NCBI RefSeq assembly: GCF_019396345.1
Contig: NZ_JAHKRM010000006.1
Coordinates: 389,717 to 453,716 of the forward strand
Origin: Nonomuraea guangzhouensis
Lineage (GTDB): Bacteria > Actinomycetota > Actinomycetes > Streptosporangiales > Streptosporangiaceae
Length of the DNA: 64,000 nt
Direction: 5' to 3'
In this document: one piece after another, positions 23,786 to 32,089 of the stretch
Numbering within the stretch: position 1 is the first letter of the stretch
Layout: each line of letters starts with the position of its first letter
The notes under the pieces: model-generated
Told to the model about the DNA's origin: nothing
What the model saw: only the letters and a program-made list of their open reading frames with translations
Databases searched by the model: none
Made by a program: the position numbers and the translations under genes

Positions 23786-24325
23786 ATGAGAGCCGACGCA
23801 GCCCGCAACCTGGACGCAGTCCTGCAGACGGGGGCACGGCTGCTCGCCCAAGACCCGGCGACGACCATGGCCGCGATCGCCACGGAGGCCGGAGTCGACC
23901 GGCGCACGGTCTATCGCCGGTTCGCGAACAGGGAAGCGCTTCTGTCCGCTGTCTACAAGGCGAAGCTCGACGCCTCCGAGGCGGTCCTGGACGCGGCACG
24001 CCTGACGGAAGCGCCGGTCGCGATCGCGCTGCACGGATACGTCGAGTTGATCATCCCGGTCAGTCGGCGCTGGCCGTTGGATATTCGGCGGATGATGAAG
24101 GAAGACCCTGAGGCCGAACAGCGGGCCGAGGCGCAGCGTGGGCGGCTGGAGGCGTTTCTCCGGCGGGCGGCTGACGAGGGGTTGATCCGGCGGGACCTGC
24201 CCCCCGGGTGGGCGATGGCACTGCTGGGCAGCATGGTCGACAACATGGCCCACGTATTCATCGACATCGAACCAGGTCCGGCCGCCGACCTCGTGGTGAC
24301 CTCGTTCCTTCACGGCACCGGATAA
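23786..24325 (+). CDS. TetR/AcrR-family regulator
   Basis: The 179-residue protein has an N-terminal TetR HTH, about residues 8-55: RNLDAVLQTGARLLAQDPAT, then TMAAIATEAGVDRRTVYRRF and ANREALLSAVYKAKLD. A helical ligand domain follows (LHGYVELIIPVSRRWPLDIR and the C-terminal MALLGSMVDNMAHVFIDIE). ATG 23786 is the best start; GTG 23774 is possible. It is divergent from the SDR remnant and the aldehyde dehydrogenase, its probable targets, so it may now regulate an operon whose first gene is dead. Confidence 0.88.
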   Translation: MRADAARNLDAVLQTGARLLAQDPATTMAAIATEAGVDRRTVYRRFANREALLSAVYKAKLDASEAVLDAARLTEAPVAIALHGYVELIIPVSRRWPLDIRRMMKEDPEAEQRAEAQRGRLEAFLRRAADEGLIRRDLPPGWAMALLGSMVDNMAHVFIDIEPGPAADLVVTSFLHGTG

Positions 24326-24709
24326 AGGCACTTGGTCGCCGAGCGCGATAGCTTTCATGAATGAGCGAAGGGCCGCCGAAAAGGAATGCCGTCATCATTC
24401 CTGGAGGAATGTACGGACACGTCACATCGCTCCGCGACCACACGAAATTCTCGTAGCGCCAATTCCACGAGGTCGCTCGGCACGAGAACAGCTCCTTCTT
24501 GGGGCGTGCGCAGGCCGCCAATCCCTGCCCTTTTGGGCTGGGGGTAGTTCCTCCCGAGAGAGTAGTTGGCCGGGGTCATCAACGATCAGATGTGATCGGG
24601 TCCGGGTAAGGTAGGTGCATGCTTTGACGCCTGCCCGGTGATCGGGCGCCTCCTTTATCTCCTTCGTTCGTCGCAGATCGACCCTGGCCCCACGAAGGAG
24701 ATGCCTTTC
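24326..24709. other. gene-free stretch with possible leader
   Basis: I see no gene here that I can support. A minus-strand frame around 24355-24582 is open but unlike any family I know. Near the right end, GCCCGGTGATCGGGC (24640-24654) forms a small hairpin about 55 bp before the kinase start, which could be part of a leader. Confidence 0.35.
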
Positions 24710-25636
24710 ATGAACACGTCGACCTCCATCGGCGTTCCCGACCTGTTTGCCGCGTCTTATGGCGCGAACGGTGCCGAGGCGCGCGCTTGGCTCGCCGATT
24801 TGCCGCGCCTCGGCGGCGAGTTCCTGGACCGCTGGCGGCTGCGGCCGGACGGTCCGGCCGCGTACGGCATGGCCTCGCTGGTCCTGCCCGTACTTCAGTC
24901 CGACCGGACACCCGCCGTCCTCAAGCTTCAGCAGCTCCGGGAGGAGACCGCCGGCACCGCCGCCGGGCTGCGGGCGTGGCAAGGCGACGGCATTGTGCGC
25001 CTGCTCGACTATGACCAGCAAAGCGGCACGCAGTTGCTGGAACGCCTGGACGCGGCCCGGCCGCTGTCGGCGGTGGCCGACGCTGATGCGGCCATGCAGA
25101 TCCTGGCCGAGCTGATGGCCCGCTTGACCTCGGTTCCTGCCCCAAGGGATCTGCGACGGTTGTCTGACATCGCCGTGGCCATGCTCGAGCAGGTCTCGCA
25201 GGCCGTGTCGGCGCTGCGTGACCCGGGCGAGCAGCGGCTGGTGCGCACCTGCGCGTCCGCTGTGGCCGAGTTGGCCGGCGAGTCTGGCGATCGCCTGTTG
25301 CATTGGGATCTGCACTACGACAACGTCCTGGCCGGGGAACGCGAACCCTGGCTGGCCATCGACCCTGAACCGCTGGCCGGCGATCCGGGGTTCGAGCTGC
25401 TACCGGCACTGGACAACCGGTGGGAGGAGGTGGCGGCCAGCGGTGATGTGGCGCGCGCGGTGCTGCGCCGCTTCGACCTGCTGACCGAGGTCCTCGGTCT
25501 CGACCGGAGGCGGGCAGTCGGCTGGAGTCTCGGCCGCGTGCTGCAGAACGCACTGTGGGACATCGAGGACGGCAAGGCCACGCTCGAACCTGCCCAGGTC
25601 GCCATCGCTATGGCACTGCTGCGTCGGCGAGAATGA
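24710..25636 (+). CDS. aminoglycoside 6-phosphotransferase-like kinase (APH_6_hur)
   Basis: The 308-residue protein matches the streptomycin 6-kinase/hydroxyurea kinase family: the N-lobe segment YGMASLVLPVLQSDRTPAVL with LKLQQL, then LLDYDQQSGTQLLERLDAAR, the catalytic loop LLHWDLHYDNVLAG (Asp200, Asn205) and AIDPEPLAGDPGFELLP (Asp218). All catalytic residues are present. It could phosphorylate an aminoglycoside or another hydroxyl compound; resistance is an inference. GAAGGAG at 24694-24700 places the start at ATG 24710, not at the ATG that abuts it. Confidence 0.87.
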   Translation: MNTSTSIGVPDLFAASYGANGAEARAWLADLPRLGGEFLDRWRLRPDGPAAYGMASLVLPVLQSDRTPAVLKLQQLREETAGTAAGLRAWQGDGIVRLLDYDQQSGTQLLERLDAARPLSAVADADAAMQILAELMARLTSVPAPRDLRRLSDIAVAMLEQVSQAVSALRDPGEQRLVRTCASAVAELAGESGDRLLHWDLHYDNVLAGEREPWLAIDPEPLAGDPGFELLPALDNRWEEVAASGDVARAVLRRFDLLTEVLGLDRRRAVGWSLGRVLQNALWDIEDGKATLEPAQVAIAMALLRRRE

Positions 25637-25965
25637 AGACGGGGACAGCTTGCCAGCCCTGCGTCATGTGCCTTTCCCCAAGATCCCGGTTGCGTCGAGC
25701 GCTGCCGTCGCCGCCAATGGCAACTGCTGCGCGGCGAGCTGGAGCAGGCGGCCAGGGAGGCATTGTCTTTGGGGAGTTGTACGGCGGCCGCTATCCACAC
25801 GCCGACGTTGCGCCGGTGCCTGGGATCAGCGCGTACCTGAGAGAGGCCGTCCGAGCGATGTGCCACGAGTGAGAGCAGCTGGTCGTCAGTGGCAAACCCA
25901 CGGCGGCCAGAACCGAAAACACGTTGCAGGAGAAGACTGAGACGCGGAACGCTTCCGGCGTGAAG
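25637..25965. other. gene-free stretch between two kinase genes
   Basis: No frame here has a recognisable product. A run reading WQLLRGELEQAAREALSLGS around 25717-25775 looks protein-like but is interrupted and unassigned. A possible ribosome-binding site (AGGAG at 25929) lies near the next gene. Confidence 0.3.
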
Positions 25966-26862
25966 ATGCACGACAACCAGCTGGCAGTGTCACCGGAGAC
26001 CGTACGCACCTTGGTGGATGAGCAGTTCCCTGAGTGGCGGAGCCTTCCCATCACAGGCATCGCTTCCCATGGGACGGTCAACGCCATCTTTCGCATCGGC
26101 GACCGCTTCGCGGCTCGGTTCCCTCTGCAGGCCGGGCACCTCGACGTGACGCGGCGCTGGCTGGAGTCCGAAGCGGAAGCAGCCCGCGAGCTGGCGGGTC
26201 GTACGCGGTTCAGCACGCCCGAGCCGGTCGCGCTCGGCGAACCCGGCGCGGGATACCCACTTCCGTGGTCGGTGCAGACCTGGCTGCCCGGCGTCGTGGC
26301 CACCGATGAGGACCCGGGCGAATCTGTCGCGTTCGCCCACGACCTGGCCGATCTCATCAATGACCTGCGCACCATCGACACGCGTGGCCGTACGTTCGCC
26401 GGCAACGGCCGGGGAGGCGACCTTCAATCCCACGACGCATGGATGGAGACCTGTTTCCAGCACAGCGAACAGCTCCTGGACGTTCGGCGTCTTCGCCAGA
26501 TGTGGAAACATCTTCGAAGTCTGCCGCGCGAAGACGCCGACATGATGACCCACAGTGATCTCATCCCCGGCAACGTGCTTGTGTCCGCTGGGCGGCTGGC
26601 CGGGATTCTCGACGTCGGCGGCTTCGGACCGGCCGACCCTGCGCTGGATCTCGTGAGTGCCTGGCATCTGCTCGAGGCCGGGCCGCGGCAGGTCCTCCGC
26701 CTGGACCTCGAGTGCGACGACCTCGAATGGGAGCGAGGCAAGGCGTGGGCGTTCGTGCAGGCGATGGGGCTCGTCTGGTACTACCTCGAAACCAACCCGG
26801 TCATGAGCCGGATGGGACGATGCACCCTGGAACGCATCCAGGCCGACGAATCGCCCGCTTGA
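25966..26862 (+). CDS. aminoglycoside phosphotransferase-fold kinase
   Basis: The 298-residue protein has the APH/ChoK fold: a first strand ITGIASHGTVNAIFRIGDRF, RFPLQAG with the lobe-1 strand, YPLPWSVQTWLPG, the catalytic loop MMTHSDLIPGNVLV (Asp198, Asn203), and ILDVGGFGPADPALDL (Asp216). It is closest in style to uncharacterised macrolide/aminoglycoside phosphotransferase relatives. The substrate is unknown and it may be a housekeeping small-molecule kinase. ATG 25966 or GTG 25960 is the likely start; the TTG at 25924 is less likely. Confidence 0.83.
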   Translation: MHDNQLAVSPETVRTLVDEQFPEWRSLPITGIASHGTVNAIFRIGDRFAARFPLQAGHLDVTRRWLESEAEAARELAGRTRFSTPEPVALGEPGAGYPLPWSVQTWLPGVVATDEDPGESVAFAHDLADLINDLRTIDTRGRTFAGNGRGGDLQSHDAWMETCFQHSEQLLDVRRLRQMWKHLRSLPREDADMMTHSDLIPGNVLVSAGRLAGILDVGGFGPADPALDLVSAWHLLEAGPRQVLRLDLECDDLEWERGKAWAFVQAMGLVWYYLETNPVMSRMGRCTLERIQADESPA

Positions 26863-26892
26863 GCTTGAACGATCCTGATTGGCGCGCCCGTG

Positions 26893-27318
26893 TCAAAGCC
26901 GCGGCACGCGAGGGCGGGTTCCCAGCTGCTGAGAGATGCGCAGTAGGTAGCCGTCCGGGTCCTGCACCGCGAACTGCCGCACGCCCACGGCGTCGACGGC
27001 GCGGTCGTACCAGCGATCTTCCAACGGCAGCCACATCTCGTAGCCGGCGGCGAGCAGCGTGGTGTGAATCTGGTCCACGTCATCCACTTCGACGGTGAGG
27101 TTGATCCCACGGCCGTAGGGATGGTCCAGTTCCGCGCGCGGGTAGAGACGGTCCTGGCTCCACGGCTGCTCCAGCATCAGGTCCGCTCCACCGCCGCGTT
27201 CCAGGTAAGCAAATCGTTCCTGGGGACGTTCGTAGCGGATCGTGAAGCCCAGCAGGCGGTAGAAGGCCAGGCTGGCGTGGATGTCGGAGCAGATCAGTTC
27301 AGGAACGAGTCGCGACAT
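26893..27318 (-). CDS. VOC-family (bleomycin-resistance-like) protein
   Basis: The 141-residue protein has the paired beta-alpha-beta-beta-beta modules of the vicinal oxygen chelate fold: LVPELICSDIHASLAFYRLL with GFTIRYERP, ERGGGADLMLEQP, then INLTVEVDDVDQIHTTLLAA and the closing VRQFAVQDPDGYLLRISQQL. The style matches bleomycin-binding resistance proteins, which sequester the drug without catalysis; dioxygenase or glyoxalase roles are alternatives. It is on the minus strand, 55 bp from the NUDIX gene that precedes it in transcription. Confidence 0.83.
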   Translation of the reverse strand: MSRLVPELICSDIHASLAFYRLLGFTIRYERPQERFAYLERGGGADLMLEQPWSQDRLYPRAELDHPYGRGINLTVEVDDVDQIHTTLLAAGYEMWLPLEDRWYDRAVDAVGVRQFAVQDPDGYLLRISQQLGTRPRVPRL

Positions 27319-27373
27319 TTCATCACTCCTCTCGAGGGAAGTTGGCGTTCCCGCCGTTCGGGAATGGAGGAAG

Positions 27374-27835
27374 TCAACCCATCAGGAGGCTGGTGAGCGG
27401 AGATCGTACATCGGCCGGGTACAGGTTCACCTGCTCGAACTCGCCTGCGGTTACCCATCGGAGCTCGAAGCTGTTGTCCGGCCCATGTGCCGCGGCCTCT
27501 TCACCTGAGAGCACAGGGACGCCGCTCACCCCAGTGACCAGAAAATAGAAGGCGGGACGTCCGTTATGCGCGCTCGTCCACAGCAACCGATCGATCTCTC
27601 CCGTCAGGGTGGTCTCTTCTCGCAGCTCACGGAGCGCCGCGACCTCTGCTGATTCACCAGCTTCGACATGCCCGCCGGGCAGGACGGCGTAGTCATGTCC
27701 GGGACATTGAGGACCTTGCCACTCGGCGGCCTCACACATGACGCAGCCCACGCCGGGGCTATGCCGCAGGAACCGCTTGATGATCAAGACTCGGTCGCCG
27801 TCAACGACAATGGCAGCGGCTCGGGGGATCGGCAT
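27374..27835 (-). CDS. NUDIX hydrolase
   Basis: The 153-residue protein carries the NUDIX box GGHVEAGESAEVAALRELRE followed by ETTL. All key acidic residues are present; the final Gly of the consensus is Thr. It starts MPIPRAAAIVVDGDRVLIIK and includes a distinctive Cys-containing loop (VGCVMCEAAEWQGPQCPGHD) that could bind a metal. NUDIX enzymes cleave nucleoside diphosphates linked to X; the substrate is unknown. Confidence 0.87.
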   Translation of the reverse strand: MPIPRAAAIVVDGDRVLIIKRFLRHSPGVGCVMCEAAEWQGPQCPGHDYAVLPGGHVEAGESAEVAALRELREETTLTGEIDRLLWTSAHNGRPAFYFLVTGVSGVPVLSGEEAAAHGPDNSFELRWVTAGEFEQVNLYPADVRSPLTSLLMG

Positions 27836-27860
27836 GAGCTAGATCATAAGTCGGGTTCGG

Positions 27861-28868
27861 TTAACGAGTTCCGTCACTGCGGTCCGCCGTATACCGGCCA
27901 TGTGCGGCTGGAGGGCGGAGGCGCCGCCTGCCCAGTGCGACCGGTCGGTGTTCACGCCGAGTCGGCCGGCCGACTCGGGCCTGTAGTGCGCGCAACGACT
28001 CGGCCACCACCTCCGGGCACTCCTCGTGCAGAAGGTGACCCGCCGACGGGACCACTCGGACCGTGAGGTCGTCGGCGTACCGCTCGCCGCCCGGCAGCAG
28101 GTCCGGCGGTATCACCGGGTCCTGCGCGCCGCCCAGGATCACCGTGGGCACGGCCAGCCGGAGGCGGCGGTGCGTGCCGAGGAGCAGGGCCGGAATGTCG
28201 CGCAGCACGTACTGCCAGAACATCGACTGTCCCGCGTGCGCCGACACGGCGGTCGCGGCGGCGAACTCGTCGAGGTCGACGGTACGCCACGACGACGGAT
28301 CCGCGACGCCGTACCTCAGCAGGAACCGCGCGAACCCCGGCCGGCGCCGCAGTATCCACCGGCCCAGCACCGGATACTCGACCACCGCGGTGAACCACAT
28401 CCGCCACAGGTTCCGCAGCACGGACAGGTGCCGCGGCCATGGATGGACCATGTTCAGCGCCAGGTACGCGCCGACCCGCTCAGGGGCGCGCAAGCACAGC
28501 CGGAAGCCGACCTGCGCGCCCCAGTCGTGCGCGACCAGGACAACCCGGTCGAGGCCCAGTTCGTCCAGCAGGGCCAGCACGTCACGGCCCAGTCCTTCGA
28601 TGTCGTAGCCGCGCCTGGTCTGCTGCGACCAGCCGAAGCCCCGCAGGTCCACGCAGATCAGCCGGTGGCCGGGGAGCAGCGGTACGAGTTTGCGCCACGC
28701 GAACCAGTGCTGCGGGAAGCCGTGCAGCAGGAGCACGGGGTCACCGCCGCCGGACTCGTCCCCGAACTCGGCGACATGCAGCCGCACGCCGCGAACCTCC
28801 ACCCACCGGTGCCGAACCCCGGCAGTCCCGGCCATCTGCGGCATCGGCCGCTCAGTTCGCAGCTCCAT
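27861..28868 (-). CDS. alpha/beta hydrolase, epoxide-hydrolase-like
   Basis: The 335-residue protein reads LLLHGFPQHWFAWRKLVPLL (oxyanion HGFP motif), ICVDLRGFGWSQQTRRGYDI, then the nucleophile elbow VLVAHDWGAQVGF, where the nucleophile is Asp (HDWG) as in epoxide hydrolases and haloalkane dehalogenases. GAQDPVIPPDLL supplies the acid and SAGHLLHEECPEVV the His. The cap domain contains a Tyr-rich segment. ATG 28868 is preceded by AGAGG. The C-terminal ~35 residues are basic and irregular and could be a slipped end. Confidence 0.87.
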   Translation of the reverse strand: MELRTERPMPQMAGTAGVRHRWVEVRGVRLHVAEFGDESGGGDPVLLLHGFPQHWFAWRKLVPLLPGHRLICVDLRGFGWSQQTRRGYDIEGLGRDVLALLDELGLDRVVLVAHDWGAQVGFRLCLRAPERVGAYLALNMVHPWPRHLSVLRNLWRMWFTAVVEYPVLGRWILRRRPGFARFLLRYGVADPSSWRTVDLDEFAAATAVSAHAGQSMFWQYVLRDIPALLLGTHRRLRLAVPTVILGGAQDPVIPPDLLPGGERYADDLTVRVVPSAGHLLHEECPEVVAESLRALQARVGRPTRREHRPVALGRRRLRPPAAHGRYTADRSDGTR

Positions 28869-29069
28869 GACGGCACCTCTCTTCTCGCGCAGGCAGGCTT
28901 GGCCGCCCGCATCCATCCATCGAGAGGCGGGCCGACGCGCGGAGGTTCCCCCGGGCAGATGTGTTCCATGTCACCGGAACCTTCCGCGCCCTCGCCCCCT
29001 CCTCCAGCCGGACACCCGTAACGCCGTCGTGGAGGTCGCGTTGAACCTGGACCCTGGAAGACCCGTGCC

Positions 29070-29627
29070 ATGCCCACCCAGGCTGTAATGGTGCGCATGC
29101 CCGCGCCCGAGACCAGTCACCAGTCCGGGCCGGCTGCGCGTACCCGCGCGCTCGTGCGGGCCGCGCAGCGCGATGACGCGCTGGCCATGCAGGAATTGCT
29201 GGCCCTCCTCAGCCCGTACGTGGGGCGGCTCGCGGGTCCGATCGCCCTCGAAGACGGCCCCGACGCCACCCAGGAGGCACTCATCGTCATCTTCACCAGC
29301 CTGAAGCAGCTCAGGGAACCGGACGCGCTGTTCGGCTGGGCACGGGCCATCACGGTTCGCGAAGCCGTACGGATCGCCCGTAAGGCCGGTCGGGCACGGC
29401 CCGCCGAGCTCAAGGACATGCCCGCGCCCGGCGATCCGCAGCTGTCCGCCGACATCCGTGACGTGTTGGACCGGCTCTCGCCTGAGCACCGTGCCGTGCT
29501 GACCCTGCGCGAGCTGGAGGGCCTCGACGAGCGGGCCGTCGGCGAACTGCTCGCCGTACCGCCGGGCACCGTCAAGTCCAGACTGTTCCGCGCCCGGCGC
29601 AGCTTCAGGAAGGAGTGGGATCGATGA
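29070..29627 (+). CDS. ECF RNA polymerase sigma factor
   Basis: The 185-residue protein has sigma region 2 (LVRAAQRDDALAMQELLALL to GPDATQEALIVIFTSLKQLR and LFGWARAITVREAVRIARKA) and region 4 (LDRLSPEHRAVLTLRELEGL, DERAVGELLAVPPGTVKSRL and FRARRSFRKEWD). A GGAAG lies nine bases before ATG 29070. Its stop overlaps the next start (ATGA at 29624), so the downstream SRPBCC-like protein is translationally coupled. No anti-sigma factor is adjacent. Confidence 0.88.
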   Translation: MPTQAVMVRMPAPETSHQSGPAARTRALVRAAQRDDALAMQELLALLSPYVGRLAGPIALEDGPDATQEALIVIFTSLKQLREPDALFGWARAITVREAVRIARKAGRARPAELKDMPAPGDPQLSADIRDVLDRLSPEHRAVLTLRELEGLDERAVGELLAVPPGTVKSRLFRARRSFRKEWDR

Positions 29628-30088
29628 CCTGGCCCATCGCCGAGATCGACGACGTCGCGCGGCTGCGGGTCCTCGCCGCCGCCCAGCCCAGCGCCGTGTT
29701 CGCGGACGGGCTCGTCGACGCCCCCTTCGAAACCGTGTGGGCGGTAGCCGCCGACTTGGAGCGGGAGCTGCCCGTCCTGTTGCCGGACGTGCGCTCCCTG
29801 CGGCTGACGGCGGCCGACGGGGAGCGGCTGCGCGCCCGGGCGCGGGGGTACGGCGGGCTGCGCGCGCAGTTCGACATAGTGCTGAGGCCGGGCTGGTGCG
29901 TGATGCAGAGCAGGTTCCTGCTGGGTGGCATGGCGGCCGTCCGCGTGGGAGACCGGACCAGATTCGCCTTCCTTGGTGGCTTCCGGTTCCCTGGTGTCCG
30001 GTTGCTGCGCCCGGTCCTGACCCCGGTCGGCCGCGCCTACGCTCCGATGGTCCTCCGCAGGCTGCGCGACCGACTGGGGACGAGCTGA
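29624..30088 (+). CDS. SRPBCC-like protein coupled to ECF sigma factor
   Basis: The 154-residue protein reads FADGLVDAPFETVWAVAADL, then ERELPVLLPDVRSLRLTAAD, a strand-rich middle (RARGYGGLRAQFDIVLRPGW and CVMQSRFLLGG) and a basic C-terminal helix. The opening strand-helix pattern resembles START/SRPBCC ligand-binding proteins, but the match is modest. Overlap with the sigma gene suggests a sensory or regulatory partnership, which is an inference. Confidence 0.65.
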   Translation: MTWPIAEIDDVARLRVLAAAQPSAVFADGLVDAPFETVWAVAADLERELPVLLPDVRSLRLTAADGERLRARARGYGGLRAQFDIVLRPGWCVMQSRFLLGGMAAVRVGDRTRFAFLGGFRFPGVRLLRPVLTPVGRAYAPMVLRRLRDRLGTS

Positions 30089-30153
30089 TCGGGCTTGCCC
30101 GTTGCGCCGCTTCGCTCGCCACTCCAGTGTGGTCGACGTCCTATGCTCCTCCT

Positions 30154-30816
30154 ATGCAAACCGGGCCCCTCATCGGTTCTGGCCGCACCGCGGACGTGTT
30201 CGCGATCAATGAGGCATGGGTCCTTCGCCGGTATCGGGACGGCCGAGATGCGTCGGCCGAGGCTTCGGTGATGTCGTACCTCTTCAATAAGGGCTATCCG
30301 GTCCCGCGCGTCGCCCCCAACGCCGGCAGCGAATTGACTATGGAACGGTTGCACGGCCAGACCATGGTTGAGGCGCTCCAACAAGGGACGATCACTCCAC
30401 AAGAAGCGGGCGCGATCCTTGCGCGACTGCTGCATCGTCTCCACGCTCTCCCAGCGCGAATCTCGACCGATCCAGCGGATCGCGTTCTCCACCTCGACCT
30501 GCACCCGGACAACGTGATACTGACCGCCACTGAGCCAATGGTGATCGACTGGTGCAACACTACGGAGGGTGCCCCGGCACTGGACTGGGGGATATCCGCG
30601 CTGATCCTGGCGGAGGTCGCAGTAAGCCTGCGGATGGAAGCACTCGTGGCTCGCACCATCCTGGTATCCCTGCTCAGTCACGTCGAGCAATCAATCGACC
30701 TCACAAGAGCTTTGGAAATACGTAGCGCCAACCCAACTCTGAGTCAGAGCGAAAAACGACTTCTCCAGGAAGCCGTGGCGCTGGTCAGATCCCTGCATCC
30801 GCCATCGGCCACGTGA
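30154..30816 (+). CDS. compact aminoglycoside phosphotransferase-fold kinase
   Basis: This 220-residue kinase-fold protein is shorter than usual. It starts MQTGPLIGSGRTADVFAINE (glycine-rich loop GSGRTADVF), followed by AWVLRRYRDG with the strand-3 basic residues, MERLHGQTMVEAL, the catalytic loop VLHLDLHPDNVIL (Asp115, Asn120) and VIDWCNT (Asp132). The active site is complete. The family includes APH-like kinases of unknown small molecules. It is the third such kinase within about 6 kb, though the three are divergent from each other. Confidence 0.83.
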   Translation: MQTGPLIGSGRTADVFAINEAWVLRRYRDGRDASAEASVMSYLFNKGYPVPRVAPNAGSELTMERLHGQTMVEALQQGTITPQEAGAILARLLHRLHALPARISTDPADRVLHLDLHPDNVILTATEPMVIDWCNTTEGAPALDWGISALILAEVAVSLRMEALVARTILVSLLSHVEQSIDLTRALEIRSANPTLSQSEKRLLQEAVALVRSLHPPSAT

Positions 30817-30913
30817 CGATCCGCGTGTCCGTACCAGAACGCCCCAGGCGCCGGTGAGCGGTGCCCAGGGGCGGTGCGAGACGGTACTGGCGGTCTCGGC
30901 CGAGTGCTCCTCG

Positions 30914-31387
30914 TTATCCGAACTGGCCGGGCTGGTAGTCGCCGGCGGGCTGCTGGATGATGACGTTCACTCGGTTGAAGGCGTTGATGAGGGCGATGAG
31001 GGACACCAGGGCGGCGAGCTGGTCCTCGTCGTAGTGCTTGGCGGCGTTCGCCCAGGCCTCGTCCGTGACGCCGCCGGCCGCGTCGGCGATGCGGGTGCCC
31101 TGCTCCGCCAACTCCAGGGCGGCGCGCTCGGCGTCGGTGAACACCGTGGCCTCCCGCCAGGCCGCGACCAGGTTGAGGCGTACCGAGGTCTCGCCGGCGT
31201 GCGCGGCGTCCTTGGTGTGCATGTCGGTGCAGAAGCCGCAGCCGTTGATCTGACTGGCGCGGATCTTCACCAGTTCCTGCGTCGCGGCGGGCAGGGTCGA
31301 GCCCGAGAGGACCTTGTCCGCCGAGATGATGTGCTTCAGGAACTTGCCTGCGGTCGCGTTGCCGAAGACGTTCAGACGTGCATCCAT
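30914..31387 (-). CDS. AhpD-like carboxymuconolactone decarboxylase family protein
   Basis: The 157-residue protein has the CMD/AhpD signature: LVKIRASQINGCGFCTDMHT with Cys50, Cys53 and His57, then DAAHAGETSVRLNLVAAWRE and LSLIALINAFNRVNVIIQQP. The CxxC-xxx-H arrangement supports thiol peroxidase or disulfide reductase activity, usually in oxidative-stress defence. It diverges from the ECF sigma factor at 31577; the two share about 190 bp of upstream sequence and could be linked in regulation. Confidence 0.9.
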   Translation of the reverse strand: MDARLNVFGNATAGKFLKHIISADKVLSGSTLPAATQELVKIRASQINGCGFCTDMHTKDAAHAGETSVRLNLVAAWREATVFTDAERAALELAEQGTRIADAAGGVTDEAWANAAKHYDEDQLAALVSLIALINAFNRVNVIIQQPAGDYQPGQFG

Positions 31388-31576
31388 GGTGGCTCCTCTG
31401 CCGTTTCCCGGTGGTTACACGTCTCAGACGGAACAGCTCGGCGAGACGTGACAGGAACGAATGTGACGTGCGTCTCCCTTCCCGCACAGCGGGCGAGCAT
31501 CGTTCACGAGATTGTTTGGGAAGGATGGGGCGGCATCGGGCAAGAAGAGATGTTGGCCTGATCCGGGAGCCGTTGA

Positions 31577-32089
31577 GTGATCCTTGCCCCTGACACGTTC
31601 GAAGCGGTGTTCGATGCTCATTACGAGGAGATCCGCCGCTATATCGCCAGCCGGATCGGCCTGGACATGGCGGAGGACCTCGCGGCCGATACCTTCCTTA
31701 TCGCGTTCCAGCAGCGCGAACTGTTCGATGCCTCGCTGGGTGGTATGCGGCCGTGGTTGTACGGCATCGCGACAAATCTCATCAACCGGCACCGGCGCGC
31801 GGAGCTGCGCCGGTACCGCGCGCTGGCCAGGTCCGGGCCTCCGCCTGACGACGTGGGGCACGACGAGCGCGTGGTGGATCGGCTCGCAGCCGGGGTGGCG
31901 GTGGACCGGCTCGCCCAGGCGCTGGCGAAACTCTCGCCTGGCGAACGTGACGCGGTCCTGCTCGTGGCCTACGGAGCGCTGAGCTATCCCGAGGTGGCGG
32001 CCGCGCTGGGAGTCGCTGAGGGGACGGTCGCATCGCGGCTGAGCAGGGCCAGGACGAAGCTGCGCAACACGCTGGGGGTGGAGGTGTGA
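31577..32089 (+). CDS. ECF RNA polymerase sigma factor
   Basis: The 170-residue protein shows region 2 (FEAVFDAHYEEIRRYIASRI, then EDLAADTFLIAFQQRELFD and RPWLYGIATNLINRHRRAEL) and region 4 (LAKLSPGERDAVLLVAYGAL, SYPEVAAALGVAEGTVASRL and SRARTKLRNTL). It starts at GTG 31577. The stop overlaps the start of the membrane protein that follows (TGATG at 32087-32091). This two-gene layout is the typical one for sigma factors paired with a CU044_5270-type partner. Confidence 0.92.
   Translation: MILAPDTFEAVFDAHYEEIRRYIASRIGLDMAEDLAADTFLIAFQQRELFDASLGGMRPWLYGIATNLINRHRRAELRRYRALARSGPPPDDVGHDERVVDRLAAGVAVDRLAQALAKLSPGERDAVLLVAYGALSYPEVAAALGVAEGTVASRLSRARTKLRNTLGVEV

Noticed and set aside
24355..24582. 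A minus-strand gene of about 75 codons upstream of the kinase.
   Set aside because: The product has no recognisable domain, no good ribosome-binding site, and the frame overlaps the probable leader of the kinase gene.
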